DNA of 64,000 nucleotides from Acanthococcus lagerstroemiae. Its lineage: Eukaryota > Arthropoda > Insecta > Hemiptera > Eriococcidae. The translations under genes were made by a program, and so were the position numbers. The stretch covers positions 23,772,603 to 23,836,602 of the forward strand of contig CM063112.1 of the NCBI GenBank assembly GCA_031841125.1. Reading direction: 5' to 3'. The notes below the pieces were generated by a model. That model was not told where the DNA came from. It saw only the letters and a program-made list of their open reading frames with translations, and ran no database searches. Below, one piece after another: positions 34,201 to 40,379 of this stretch (the first letter of the stretch is position 1; the number at the start of each line of letters is the position of its first letter).

Positions 34201-34994
34201 CGAAGAAAGAACAAGACGCCAGGTTGCAAGAGCCGCATCACCACCAACCCTACGTTAGTTTCGATTCGATGCGTCCACCGGCTGCCTTCTTCAAGGAGCC
34301 TCAGTTCAGTCGCTTCCTCAAAGCCGGTTCCTTCGAAAACGCCAATTTGCACAGACACACGATAGAGTGCGCTTCCGGTTCGCACAACGTCATCGATATC
34401 AGACCCGGCAGCCCGCACGGCAACGGCGAATGCGATTTCCACTGTTGTGTGCTGCACGAGGAGGGTCGAAAGATCGCCGTTACCAGGAACGTGGCCACGT
34501 CCCCTATACACCAAGGCAGCTCCTCATCCATCGCCGACGGACCCAAAAAGTCCAGCAAAAACGTTAGATTTCTGGACGTCGAGGAGCATCATCCTGTGCT
34601 GCAATCCGAAGACGAGAACGACAACCAGTCGAACAGCTCCGAAACGGATACAGACACGACGACGACGCTGACTGAGGAGGAAGGAGTGACGGAGAAATTC
34701 CTGCTACTGGTGGACGAACAGAAGCGTCACCTATCGATCAAAGACATAGGCGTGATTCTGGAAAGACTAAGCTCGAAGATAATCGACGTTGAAAGACTGG
34801 ATAGGGAAAACGAAAACAACGATTGTCGCAACTGGACAATCAAGGCGACGATACGGGGCGACGGACTGGAGGAGTTGGGCCTGATATACGCCGGAAGGTA
34901 TTACGAAATATCGGAGCATCCCGGATACAAAGACGCGACCAGCAACTTCAGAGAGGAAAAAGGTATAATACAAAATGTGGAGGCCAGAGTTTGA
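4141..34994 (+). CDS. Drep2: Drep2-like CIDE-N domain protein, three exons recognised, N-terminus missing
   Basis: Joining 4141-4237, 26971-27144 and 33958-34994 gives 435 codons in one frame (phases 0, 1, 1) plus TGA. Residues about 6-83 form a CIDE-N domain. It runs from SKPFKVWDFLRRVRK through VRLVLECDGTQVEDGEYFRTLP to VIMVLRNDQRWYP, including the acidic ECDGTQVEDGEYF face. The last exon starts with a conserved-looking block (IPRIVCETLHALDLHEESPSWKIMDNKG onward). A low-complexity acidic linker rich in Ser, Thr and Asp follows, then a C-terminal block (KRHLSIKDIGVILERLSSKI; WTIKATIRGDGLEELGLIY). From family knowledge, CIDE-N domains assemble head to tail, and Drosophila Drep2 is a neuronal synaptic member rather than the nuclease (Drep4) or its classical inhibitor (Drep1). 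Assignment to Drep2 is from recalled similarity. An alternative donor at 34963 (AAAG|GTATAA) leaves open further exons downstream. Confidence 0.85.
4388..4710 (-). mobile_element. LINE fragment with RNase H-like motif
   Basis: On the minus strand the frame reads NSNPPWLSYSPKLDY and then, after a frame change, IQIYTDGSKSADKSGC (near 4480-4535). The YTDGSK motif is the usual start of the RNase H domain at the C-terminus of I/R1-type non-LTR retrotransposons. A spaced PPW block upstream is also seen in that class. It is broken by stops and a frameshift. Confidence 0.6.
4711..5445 (-). mobile_element. Non-LTR retrotransposon APE endonuclease fragment
   Basis: Read on the minus strand from 5445, the sequence gives GDFNSQIGK, YNNGKRNMRG, WTWISPN and KNLIDFVL. 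These are the order and spacing of the second half of an apurinic-endonuclease-like domain of LINEs (GDFN, the N-G-R block and the DF-L block). It contains several stops. Around 4980 the coding signal changes character, suggesting a junction with the RNase H-bearing fragment next to it. Confidence 0.65.
5446..6744. other. No recognisable gene
   Basis: AT-rich noncoding sequence with a GA-rich stretch (5565-5660) and a short CCTAACCTAAC tract near 6243. The overlapping open frames on the minus strand at 5439-5734 are read through the low-complexity GA/CT tract and are not credible genes. Confidence 0.5.
6745..8710 (+). repeat. Composite repeat family A, copy 1
   Basis: About 2 kb of noncoding sequence recurs in inverted orientation at 21234-23310 and partly at 50880-52080. 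Its two ends (6745-7030 and 8440-8710) are diverged direct copies of one another. Each carries a TTTCAGTTT start, a G-run, an AAACAAACAAAC stretch, AAAATTCAAATGAACA and a CTATAGTTTCG-type end. That makes it LTR-like in layout. However, the ends read CAGGGGCGAAACTATAGG when inverted, which looks like a hAT terminus, so two same-direction hAT MITEs flanking a shared segment is the alternative. An (AAT)n tract lies near 7878-7900. Confidence 0.65.
8711..10050 (-). mobile_element. LINE endonuclease-region fragment, interrupted by a MITE
   Basis: From 10050 downwards the minus strand reads YDITALTETRLHGGIKSGE then LFDSEYKRVRKDR, and later SKRGGGVMLAVKK. A GDFN-type block (GDFNLQLFDNN-like, with one change) lies near 9590. 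It ends with DFKKANFLDMYNLFKLKKWDE near 8860. This order matches the endonuclease and linker region of a CR1/jockey-type non-LTR retrotransposon. Stops and shifts are frequent. The element is split by the insertion at 8936-9326. Confidence 0.7.
8936..9326. mobile_element. CACTA-ended MITE, copy 1 (391 bp)
   Basis: Terminal inverted repeats CACTACACAACA / TGTTGTGTAGTG lie at the two ends, flanked by TTA on both sides (8933-8935 and 9327-9329). A second copy with the same ends and closely similar interior is at 59028-59388. CACTA ends with a 3-bp duplication point to the CACTA/EnSpm type; a PIF-Harbinger relationship (TWA target) cannot be excluded. It is noncoding and inserted into a LINE relic. 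Confidence 0.75.
10330..10620 (-). mobile_element. LINE APE endonuclease fragment (89-codon open frame)
   Basis: The minus-strand frame at 10345-10614 encodes RIATVKLKIQNNHLMLIQVYA followed by TATASAEEDVENFYGLLSETL. This is the typical middle of an APE-type endonuclease of non-LTR retrotransposons (VIQ-YAPT-S-EE---FY--L). The open frame is residual: nothing before or after it continues the domain. Confidence 0.65.
10621..11789. other. Unassigned intronic sequence
   Basis: No gene recognised. 10740-10980 is fairly rich in CG dinucleotides and low in repeats, while 11060-11250 is an A/G-rich low-complexity stretch. The minus-strand open frame over the latter (Phe-rich) is compositional. Confidence 0.45.
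11790..13085 (-). mobile_element. Non-LTR retrotransposon RT and C-terminal fragment, split by a MITE
   Basis: From 13085 the minus strand reads SAFRVERGVRQGCILSPQLFN, then GEYTTRHVLDSWRGGISVGG. After the MITE at 12519-12926 is removed it continues RRLSSNLRYADDTTLIAADEAEMAELIKR. These are the RT GVRQGC...SP-LFN and YADD catalytic motifs. Beyond come VDSFVYLASLVE and, near 12080, MWIWRKMLRTN and ILGYFGHIARRESENLERKIM, the conserved C-terminal region. Frameshifts separate these blocks, so the copy is inactive. The 138-codon plus-strand frame at 11963-12379 is its antisense shadow. Confidence 0.85.
12519..12926. mobile_element. hAT MITE (408 bp) inserted in the LINE RT
   Basis: It has perfect 13-bp terminal inverted repeats (CAGTGATGGAAAG / CTTTCCATCACTG) and an exact 8-bp target duplication, TCGACGAC, at 12511-12518 and 12927-12934. 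The interior consists largely of GAAAAGCAAAAAG-like A/G repeats. Excising it with one duplication restores the RT frame from GGRRLSS into NLRYADD, which confirms the boundaries. Confidence 0.92.
13570..14075 (+). repeat. Left arm of an inverted duplication
   Basis: This segment is the reverse complement of about 16345-16890. The match includes the inner end CATGGGCGTAGCC, a G-run, the block with AGACAGAGACTGAAGTTATA, and flanking GTAGGTACTCAA. Similarity continues about 20 bp past the element-like end. The open frame at 13588-13803 and its counterpart at 16610-16876 are the same repeat and not genes. Confidence 0.7.
14215..14481. mobile_element. hAT MITE (267 bp)
   Basis: The ends are CAGGGCCGGATTTAGG and, inverted, CAAGGCCGGATTTACG. 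They are flanked by the exact 8-bp duplication CCTAAGTG (14207-14214 and 14482-14489). The interior has GGGGCCCATGGGGCCC runs and a long G-run. It is related to the element at 2195-2409 and probably to the fragment at 63690-63780. Confidence 0.9.
14490..15400. other. Unassigned intronic sequence
   Basis: No gene recognised. 14500-14680 contains two diverged tandem copies of a GTCTGT...CAGTGAGTGTTATTAG-like unit of about 80 bp (near 14573 and 14630). The open frames at 14605-14990 are T-rich low-complexity readings. Confidence 0.45.
15402..16312. mobile_element. Possible hAT-like element rich in GCGCATATTT
   Basis: The segment is bounded by GACTACGATTTTTTAGCATA on the left and, inverted, GGGCTAGGATTTTTATGCGC on the right. 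These are imperfect inverted repeats with TAATAAAT/TAATAATA-like flanks. Inside, AGCGCATATTTT recurs many times near both ends. The boundaries are approximate and the class is inferred from the GGGCTAGGATTTTTATGCGC terminus. Confidence 0.4.
16345..16890 (-). repeat. Right arm of an inverted duplication
   Basis: Reverse complement of 13570-14075. The two arms enclose about 2.3 kb that includes a hAT MITE and the GCGCATATTT-rich element. The arms look several percent diverged by eye, so the duplication is not recent. Confidence 0.7.
16891..19689. other. Unassigned intronic sequence
   Basis: No gene recognised. There are TTAGGC/GCCTTATTAGG-like runs at 17030-17300, a C-run with a GGCTACGT-type MITE end near 18090-18170, and a less repetitive stretch at 18780-19640. 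The 99-codon plus-strand frame at 19303-19602 is Phe/Ile-rich, matches nothing I know and has no gene-like context. Confidence 0.45.
19690..20575 (-). mobile_element. Non-LTR retrotransposon, RT C-terminal half and 3' end
   Basis: The minus strand encodes FNLYIEWSIKEIKEKFE and a degraded catalytic box. Then come KTKVMVCNRYEHDNLNINIG and KITEDGRSKSDISSRIAQAK. An open 99-codon stretch (19746-20045) follows, beginning MWCHRRILTIKWTDKIRNKE and running on to RQRLQYVEQIM. This is the standard region after the RT catalytic core in RTE/CR1-like LINEs. The element ends near 19690 with a TGATAATCTTATCATCAAT tail. The fragment at 1750-2165 is the same family. Confidence 0.82.
20576..21233. other. Unassigned intronic sequence
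   Basis: No gene or repeat boundary recognised. The 61-codon frame at 20986-21171 has higher GC but no recognisable similarity. Confidence 0.4.
21234..23310 (-). repeat. Composite repeat family A, copy 2 (with insertions)
   Basis: Inverted relative to 6745-8710 and collinear with it. Markers include CAGGGGCGAAACTATAGG at 21234, the AACGTTGAATTTCGAATTTCAA block, and a segment at 22840-22990 matching 7250-7380. Copies of the end repeat lie at 21234-21480 and 23205-23310. Relative to copy 1 it has an insertion at 21730-22754. Confidence 0.65.
21730..22754. mobile_element. hAT-like insertion (about 1.0 kb) in composite repeat
   Basis: The empty site is visible in copy 1 (around 8195-8215), where AAGTCTTTTG continues into TTTTAGATTTTAA. 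In copy 2 the same site is split. The insert starts CAAGCTCGTAGCCAG and ends CTACGGAGCTG, giving related inverted ends. The flanks TCTAAAAG (21722-21729) and TCTAAATT (22755-22762) match at 6 of 8 positions. A second MITE is nested at about 21836-22102, with ends CAGTGGTATAGTCAGG and CCTGGCTACGTCACTG but no matching flanks. Confidence 0.65.
23797..24252 (-). CDS. Unrecognised 151-codon open frame
   Basis: A complete minus-strand frame starting MSRPNFGMRFFSQSEH and ending FRELGMEFAMG. It lies in a patch with markedly more G and C than its surroundings. I recognise no domain. There is no signal peptide or membrane segment except a mildly hydrophobic stretch (NIVATFLSFVVYTF). Middle residues are rich in Gly, Arg, Tyr and Pro. 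No splice partners were seen. It could be a remnant of a mobile element, a nested gene or chance; chance or repeat origin is the more likely. Confidence 0.2.
   Translation of the reverse strand: MSRPNFGMRFFSQSEHFSRGGPAEIQVPPLPLPIPPSAGISSVTIHAMYRIRGTSRHGPTVYSNRGIVCLYSPYGPEIGSIDHRGYGVRGPTTAYHVDTSSMTTIRIEVMVSPRSGAATREQRVVGSNIVATFLSFVVYTFRELGMEFAMG
24253..24970. other. Unassigned intronic sequence
   Basis: No gene recognised. The two overlapping plus-strand frames at 24555-24821 share no recognisable domain. A long C-run lies at 24880-24895. Confidence 0.4.
24971..25346. mobile_element. hAT MITE (376 bp) with internal tandem repeats
   Basis: Inverted ends CAGGGACGTAC / GTACGTCCCTG and an exact 8-bp duplication TTCGGACA (24963-24970 and 25347-25354). 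Inside, a unit of about 80 bp (AGTTGGGAAAA-CCAAC...TTTTGCTT...GATACTTGGGAATTTT) occurs about three times. A second, interrupted copy of this family lies at 56703-57900. Confidence 0.92.
25440..26105 (-). pseudogene. Relic of a DDE transposon (pogo/Tigger-like C-terminal region)
   Basis: The minus strand at 25777-26103 encodes KKRSSRAGKSTILTNTPEIE followed by a Lys/Glu-rich stretch. After a stop, the next blocks read ILDWVVMRFPTENKTGYKKY (25650-25740) and KENSPVLLKLFHRQKFTSEN (25480-25550). A basic G-KS-ILT-TPE motif followed by a charged coiled segment and a DWV-V-F-TK-K--YY-GQI block is what I recall of the tails of CENP-B/pogo-type transposase proteins. No catalytic DDE core is seen in this window, so this is a fragment. 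Confidence 0.45.
26732..26855. repeat. Imperfect hairpin (inverted repeat, arms about 46 bp)
   Basis: The left arm 26732-26779 and right arm 26809-26855 are near-complementary. They share CGCCATTTTGAATC, GTGCCCGTGGATGCCGAA and GTAGC. The loop is about 29 nt. It lies only about 115 bp upstream of a Drep2-like exon. It resembles a short foldback MITE, although no target duplication was identified. Confidence 0.75.
26971..27144 (+). CDS. Drep2: Drep2-like exon B: second half of the CIDE-N domain
   Basis: The acceptor is ctgttcgcag|CCAAAGAG and the donor is GAACAG|GTAAAT. The frame set by exon A gives AKEKMNIPSNEPVRLVLECD, then GTQVEDGEYFRTLPYNTVIM, then VLRNDQRWYPLNIEALRT. This holds the acidic interaction face (ECDGTQVEDGEYF) and the closing VLRNDQRW strand of the domain. 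It ends in phase 1. In-frame sequence after the donor (GKYMHIAIQQHH...) is intron read-through. Confidence 0.93.
27145..28369 (+). other. Start of the second Drep2-like intron
   Basis: Begins with the donor GTAAAT. Apart from the SINE piece at 27645-27722 no gene or repeat was recognised. Confidence 0.6.
27645..27722 (+). mobile_element. tRNA-derived SINE, truncated copy 2
   Basis: Only the tRNA-like head survives: TTGACCGAGTGGATAGCGCG (box A region) and GGTCCCGGGTTCGAGCC (box B). It is the same family as 1488-1701 and 48295-48483, with the body missing. Confidence 0.75.
28370..32740 (+). repeat. Intronic satellite, about 16 units near 290 bp
   Basis: A tandem array in which each unit carries, in order: GGCGCTGACCCTCCG; a GAGATACAATCAATAATTTG stretch; a G-run with GGGGCTATACTGGGTCAAAA; TTTGACGACGGATTTGAATT; TCGTCTCGAAAAGTTGAATA; a CCCGG-AAGCTCCCTGAAAAA block; and TCGAAAATCAAAAAATTGAG. 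The GGCGCTG landmark recurs at roughly 28381, 28681, 30081, 30665, 30938, 31540, 31815 and 32096, with degenerate copies between, giving spacing of about 255-315 bp. Units are visibly diverged, and a partial unit lies around 31160-31260. All open frames inside are chance. Confidence 0.92.
32741..33957 (+). other. End of the second Drep2-like intron
   Basis: 32740-32990 holds three diverged copies of a unit of about 90 bp (TTTCAACATC-GT--ACAAAA). The rest is unassigned, ending in the acceptor ctgttgcag at 33957. Confidence 0.5.
33958..34994 (+). CDS. Drep2: Drep2-like exon C: linker and C-terminal domain, stop codon
   Basis: The acceptor ctgttgcag|CCTTGCAAACC in phase 1 makes Ala-Leu-Gln-Thr-Ile-Pro. 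The 344 codons begin with IPRIVCETLHALDLHEESPS, then WKIMDNKGRITVVLHWDQRS. A long hydrophilic linker follows, with His, Ser and Asp/Glu clusters (SEDENDNQSNSSETDTDTTT). The exon ends with FLLLVDEQKRHLSIKDIGVI and NWTIKATIRGDGLEELGLIY before TGA. Codon use is GC-richer than the surroundings, as expected for real coding. A good donor (AAAG|GTATAA) at 34963 could remove the last ten codons if further exons exist. Several minus-strand frames across it are shadows. Confidence 0.95.
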
Positions 34995-36300
34995 GATGCC
35001 GTGAACTCGTTCTTGTTACCAATATTATTATTTTCGTTGTTTTTTCCCGGGCAAGCGACACGTGCAGCGTTTATTGCGGATTTGAGGCGTTAATCGAACC
35101 CAGGTGCCCAACCCAAGTGAACACGTGGATGAGCGGCGATCGTTTATAAACGATTCGTGTCCCATGTTGATGAAAAGTTGGCAAGTTTCGTGTTGAACTT
35201 TGTTAAAAAAAAAAAAAAAAAAAAAAGTCGCGGAGAGAACGTAAAATCGAGTAGTTCGGCGTCGGGAAATTTCGTTAAATTGGAGGCCTACTCGTGAGTG
35301 TGTGTCATAAGAACATCAGCGAATCAGCTACGTGTGTGTCGAAATCAGAGAACCTTCAGTTAGGGCCGTTGCGGTTGAATGATTTTTCGAGTGCCTATGA
35401 AAGGACGAAATGTATAACGGATTTTTATAAAAACGCGTTCATCGTGCACAGCCGAATAAACGCTACACTAGACGCTTTCTGGTTTACCGATTTAATTAAT
35501 AATGTGTGTCGACGTTTTATACATAGATGCCTGATCTTTTGCTCAGTTCTTATACATAGGTTAAGAACCTAAAATTAGCGATCCATTCTTCATTCGCAAT
35601 ATTCGTATAATGTTATTTGAAAAGTAACAATCATTTAAATTTACCGATACGTGTTCTACGATTTTTAGTGTAAGCGTAGCTTCGTCGTCGGAGGGTTTTT
35701 TTTTATGAAAAAAAAAAAAAAAATCACAAAAAAGAGAAAGATTGAACGTCGCGAGATACGATCAGTGTTTGAAATTGCTAAGGGCCGCAGTAACTGAGAC
35801 AGGGTGGTGTGATATTGAAGGCAGAATTGAAAATGAATTCAGTTTTATTGGCTCGTGTAACTCCAACGAGGTTTTGGTTGTTTTTTCAGTAGTTGGTAAC
35901 ACTATAACCACGGCCACCATTTTGATCCTTACTTTTTGCGATAACACAGGGAAACGTAAGTGTGCTCGTGGTTATAGAGCCCTAACTACATATTCAATTC
36001 GAGTAAACTGGCATCCGAATGCTTAGAACACCGCCTTAAAGTAATTTGGACTTCGAAAGGCCTACTGAAAATCAATTTACCGGAACAGTATTATTAATAA
36101 AAATAACTAAATCGTTCACTTCAGGTACTTATTCAATTTTTTGATACAGGCGATCACAATGCTCCCTCACAGAATGGCAGAGTTGTATGTTCGGATGTCG
36201 CCGCCTGAGAAATTCTTATTTATGCGATCGAGCAGCCGTGCGAATGCAGCCAATTGCGGCAGTTTTAATTTTGAGATTAGAACTGGCTCGTGAGAATCTG
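34995..36300 (+). other. Probable 3' UTR of the Drep2-like gene
   Basis: Low-repeat sequence directly after the stop codon. A run of about 20 A lies at 35207-35226 and an AATAAA signal at 35455-35460. A second A-run is at 35708-35722. No conserved frame is present. The exact polyadenylation site cannot be set. Confidence 0.45.
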
Positions 36301-37499
36301 TAAGAGTTAGCAATTAACTTATTTTTTTTCTTTTTTTTTTTCGTTAGTTGTACAAACTGAAGTAGCCAACGAACTGAAAAGTATGAATATGTTCCTAAGA
36401 TAGATATTTCTGAGATCAGATTCCTTCACGAATCAAAATTCATGAATTCGATTTCCGCACCTTTAATACTGATGAAAAGTTGTTCCGACTCATTCGAGAA
36501 AAAGTCAGTTACACCCGCCGCAGGCTCGTTGAAAAGTTAGATTTTAGTCGGTCGCATTTCCCCGTGGAAATTAAATTCAAAATTTGAAAACGTCCGTTTC
36601 GTGTGCTCGCGAATAGTATTTTTTACTTTCGTATTTCAAAACTGCATACGATTTACTCCTCCTCGTCTAAGGAAGAGCACCGTTCGTCACTCCTGATTTT
36701 TGACTAACAAAACCCACACCATTTTTCAACAAATCTCACTGTTAATTGCTCAATAATAATTACTTTTATTCCGCCTCCCCCTCATGCCCACAAAAATTTC
36801 AAGCCCCCTTCCTAACTTGACAGGATCGCCATAAAATTAATAAAAATAATCACGGTACTCTCGATTGTATGTCGTTGAATTTACGGCGTTTTGCATAGGC
36901 AACTTTAATAACACTTTGGTATACATGAATAGCATACCACGAGGAACTGTGGGCGTTGTCTGGCAAATTGATTTCAAGTTTGCAGTAATTTCTTATGACT
37001 GATCTGTTTTTAAATCTGAAGAGTAATTGAAAAGGTGGTGATGGAAACGTGCTAACTCACAATTCTGTGATCTGAGAAACCCTCATTTCAAGTTTCGTAA
37101 ACAAGTTTTCGATAGGAAATGTTCCCAACTACTTCCTGAAAATTTTTTCAATGAAAAATACATCTTTCAGCTCTCAGATCCTGTGTTTACTTTGTTCTAG
37201 AACTCTCCTATTCTACTTTTATAATCAGTTCAAAGTGGAAAGGACATAGCACGTTTTCAAATGAAATCCGTAGGCTGCGTTATAAATCTGGAAAAATTAA
37301 TAATCAAAATTGATAAAGCAGTACTTTATTAACGCAAGAAGGGGAGGGGTTCAATTAATCGTATGTGTCCTTACATGAGGGTGAGGGGGGGACAAAGAAT
37401 GGCCAAAATCGTCATGAATGACCGCAGAGGGAGCGATAAAATTAGGAAACTCACTATTTTATGAAGTCGCAAAGGAGGTCCAGATCCCCTCGATCCCTC
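36301..37499. other. Unassigned sequence after the Drep2-like gene
   Basis: AT-rich, with no gene or repeat boundary recognised. G-runs near 37340 and 37385 resemble MITE ends. Confidence 0.4.
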
Positions 37500-37745
37500 C
37501 CCTTTGATACGCCGCTGCAAAACACAGCTATAATTTTATGTTCGGAAAATTAGATTTCAGCTCTGCAATTTTTCAGTGTAAATACTGATTTTTGCAACGT
37601 TCGATCTTTCAATTCATAAAATGCGGATGTATGATTTTATGTTTGGAAGATCAGGTTTCTGCTCCGACCAATTTCTCAAGATAAATACTGATTTCAAGAA
37701 CGTTCGATCCTCAAATTCAAAAAGTGCGGTTGTATGATTCAATGG
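37500..37745. repeat. Minisatellite, unit about 105 bp, locus 1
   Basis: Just over two copies of a unit containing TTTATGTT-GGAA-AT-AG, TTTCTGCTCCGACCAATTTC, ATAAATACTGATTT, AACGTTCGATC and AAAATGCGG-TGTATGATT. The same unit recurs at 42405-42615. Confidence 0.75.
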
Positions 37746-37849
37746 CAGATTTAATGACAAAATTTTGAGGGTGGCAAAATTCAGGGAAAAATGGAAAATA
37801 AAATTTGTTCCACGTATATTTCCAGGGACGCTAAAAAAATTAGCACACA

Positions 37850-39010
37850 GCGGCCAATCAGGTAAATCCGGCCTTGTAACCAGCCACTATCACACACAAA
37901 TTATTATCAATTCGCACAACTGCTTCCTCTATATACAAATCATTTTCCTATGCAGCACCTCCCTAAGAGAAGTTCCAAGGGGCTGAGCGCATGTTGATAT
38001 CGTAACCTTTCAGAAGCAAGTACCAATTACCTATTTGTAAAATATGTCCTGTGTGAAAATAATTTTCTTGTATAGCACCCCCCCCCCCCAGAAAAGCCTC
38101 TCACAGGAGCTGGGAGCAAATTAACCTCAAAATGTAGAAAATGGAAAAATTAGCACCCCCTTAAGAAAGGTTTCTTAAGAAAGGTCTCTTACCAAATTTC
38201 TTCGGTTTTTTACCATCTCTCATCGTACTTTAAATTTTCGCAATTTTCTGGAAAATTTTGGCTTTTCCCCCGAGGTTGCCCAAGGTTATCAGAATATTAA
38301 AAACGAACCATTTCCGTATTTGTATGTTATTCAAGTTGCATATTGCTACTGGCAAACGCTAGTCATTTTTTCACTGAATTTTTTATTAAAAAATTTTTTT
38401 CATCAATAAGATCTCTCCAAGGAAAACCTAAAAGAGCTGGGGTAGGTCAGTATTATAAGATCATAAATAACTACCACTAGGTACAAATTATCAATTCGCA
38501 CAATTGCTTCTTCTATACAAATCATTTTCATCTGCAGCACCTCCCCTAGGAAGTCTCAAGGGGATCATACCCTGTCAGCAGCAGGTACTGATTACCAATT
38601 TGTACAAAAATGTCTTCTGTAAAAATAATTTTCTTCAGCAACAGCTCCCCAAGAGAATCCCCCAGGGGCTGAGGGCAAGTAAATCTTAAAATATAGGAAT
38701 TAAAAATCAGCACTTCTTTAAGAAAGGTATCTTACCAAATTTCTGCTGTTTTTCTCTATCCCTCACCATTCTTGAGATATTTGCCTCCCCCCCCCCCAAA
38801 GGTTACTCAAGGTTATAAAAACATTCAAAAAGAACCATCTTCGAATCTGTGTGTTATTCAAGTTGCATAACTTGCTACTGCCGGCGCAAATAATTTTTCT
38901 CACTGAATTTTCTATAAAATTTTTTTCATCACTAGGATCTCTCCAAGAAAAACCAACAGGGGCTGGGGAAGATCAATATCATAACCAACTACTACTAGAC
39001 ACAAATTACA
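37850..39010 (+). repeat. Tandem repeat, unit about 585 bp, two copies
   Basis: Landmarks CGCACAA-TGCTTC-TCTAT and ATTTTCATCTGCAGCACCTC recur at about 37912 and 38497. Each unit contains roughly three diverged subunits with a CTCCCCAAGAG...CAGGGGCTGAGGGCAAGTTA core. The 162-codon frame at 38851-39339 is mostly read through this repeat and the MITE beside it. Confidence 0.78.
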
Positions 39011-39104
39011 AGGGGGGGACTGGGAAGGAAAGAAATTTTGGGTGGGAAGTTATTTTCATGGCTTGCTGGCACCAGTCGCAGTCAGTACTTAGTAGTCCTG
39101 TAAC

Positions 39105-39591
39105 CAGGGATGTGAAAGAAGTTGAAAGCCGGAAGTTTTTATATAACCTGACTCAAATTGAGAAGCCGGTTGCCGGAAGCCAATTCCAGTTGGAAGTCAG
39201 AAGCTGGAAGAAAAGTATTTTGTTTATCAGCTTCTTTTTGGCTTCCAAGTTCCAACTCAGAGTCAGCGTTTTGTCTAACTTGTCAGTCATTATTTATAAG
39301 AAAAGAGCTCTTAAATTCGTTGCTTCAAAGTTTAAATAGATTGTTTCATTTAAACTTGTTTCGTGCGTCTTCTTCTTTGGAGGGGGGAAGGGGTTAAAAG
39401 ATGCTGGAGGTGAAATAAAGTGAACGTCGGGAGCTAGAAGTCGGAAGCTGGAAGTTTTTTGAAATAACAGAAGCCAGAAGCCAGAAGTTTTTAAATTACA
39501 AAATTGAAAGAAGTCGGAAGCTGGAAGCTTTTTAAAATTATGGAAGCCAGAAGCTGGAAGAGAAGTTTTTTCAATAAGCTTCTCATCCTTG
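39105..39591. mobile_element. hAT-like MITE (487 bp), GAAGCCGGAAG-rich
   Basis: Ends CAGGGATGTGAAAGAAG and, inverted, CAAGGATGAGAAGC. Flanks CCTGTAAC (39097-39104) and CCTATAAC (39592-39599) match at 7 of 8 positions. The interior is dominated by GGAAGCCAGAAGCTGGAAG repeats. It is related in style to 12519-12926 and 58521-58980. Confidence 0.75.
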
Positions 39592-39646
39592 CCTATAACA
39601 GCTAACAGTATCAACCAGTCATAAATGTTCCTAGATTTTATCAATT

Positions 39647-39748
39647 GTGACCTATCAGAAGAAAAGAGCCCTTAGTAACATCAAACTAAGGGCCTTTTCC
39701 TTACAGTATTTTGATGCCACTAAGGGCCTTTTTCTTGTGACAGGTCAC
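39647..39748. repeat. Short hairpin element (102 bp)
   Basis: Inverted repeats running from both ends: GTGACCTATCAGAAGAAAAG against GTGACCTGTCACAAGAAAAA, then AGCCCTTAGT against GGCCCTTAGT. Nearly the whole element can fold. No target duplication was seen. Confidence 0.7.
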
Positions 39749-40379
39749 TGTTATCATATTCATATCACGGAGCGTTCAAGAACCTGAAATGAGTTGTGAT
39801 GATCTTGTGATTCAGCTTGAGATGAGTTGAATATTCTGATTTTTGAGATTTATAGGTATATCAAATTATCACTTCTTAGTTTAGTTACCTTTATTTTAAT
39901 CTCATTTAGTCATTTTGCAATTGAAAATATGGGTCGAGGACTAGACGATATCTGGTCGTTATAGGTCTTCGAGGGAGCCTTTTTCCTATACACGTGCAGG
40001 AAACAATGAAAAATAGACGCTGTTGAATAAAAAGCTCCCAAGCGACAAAACCTTGTTTTTTGAGAAAATGTAACATTAGAAGCCAATGAATAATGCCGGT
40101 TTAGGGACATAGCGTTTACTGATAAGCTTTTTCAACGCGGATACACATTTTTGTATCGGGGAAGGCGGTCCAATTGAAAAAAATTACTTTTTATCCTCTT
40201 TTCAACGAAACTAGTAGCTCATTTTGTTAACAAATGTCCGTGGGAGTTTTTTGTTTAACAGCGTTCAAATAAAGAATTTACGAAAATACCCAATGTTCCC
40301 AATTTTCCCACCCTAAATTTCCAAGGAGGGAATCTACTCGTATGTAGGAATAAAAAGAAATTCCCGGCTTTTGCCCATC
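39749..40379. other. Unassigned; diverged relative of the element at 59620-59865
   Basis: 40085-40140 reads, inverted, as CGTTGAAAAAGCTTATCAGT followed by AAACGCTATGTCCC. This parallels the interior of the TA-flanked MITE at 59620-59865. No ends could be set here. Confidence 0.4.

Noticed and set aside
34068..34558. Long minus-strand frames opposite the Drep2-like exon
   Set aside because: They are antisense shadows of a GC-richer coding exon.
38851..39339. 162-codon open frame as a gene
   Set aside because: It starts inside a tandem repeat and continues into a hAT-like MITE; composition is that of the repeats.
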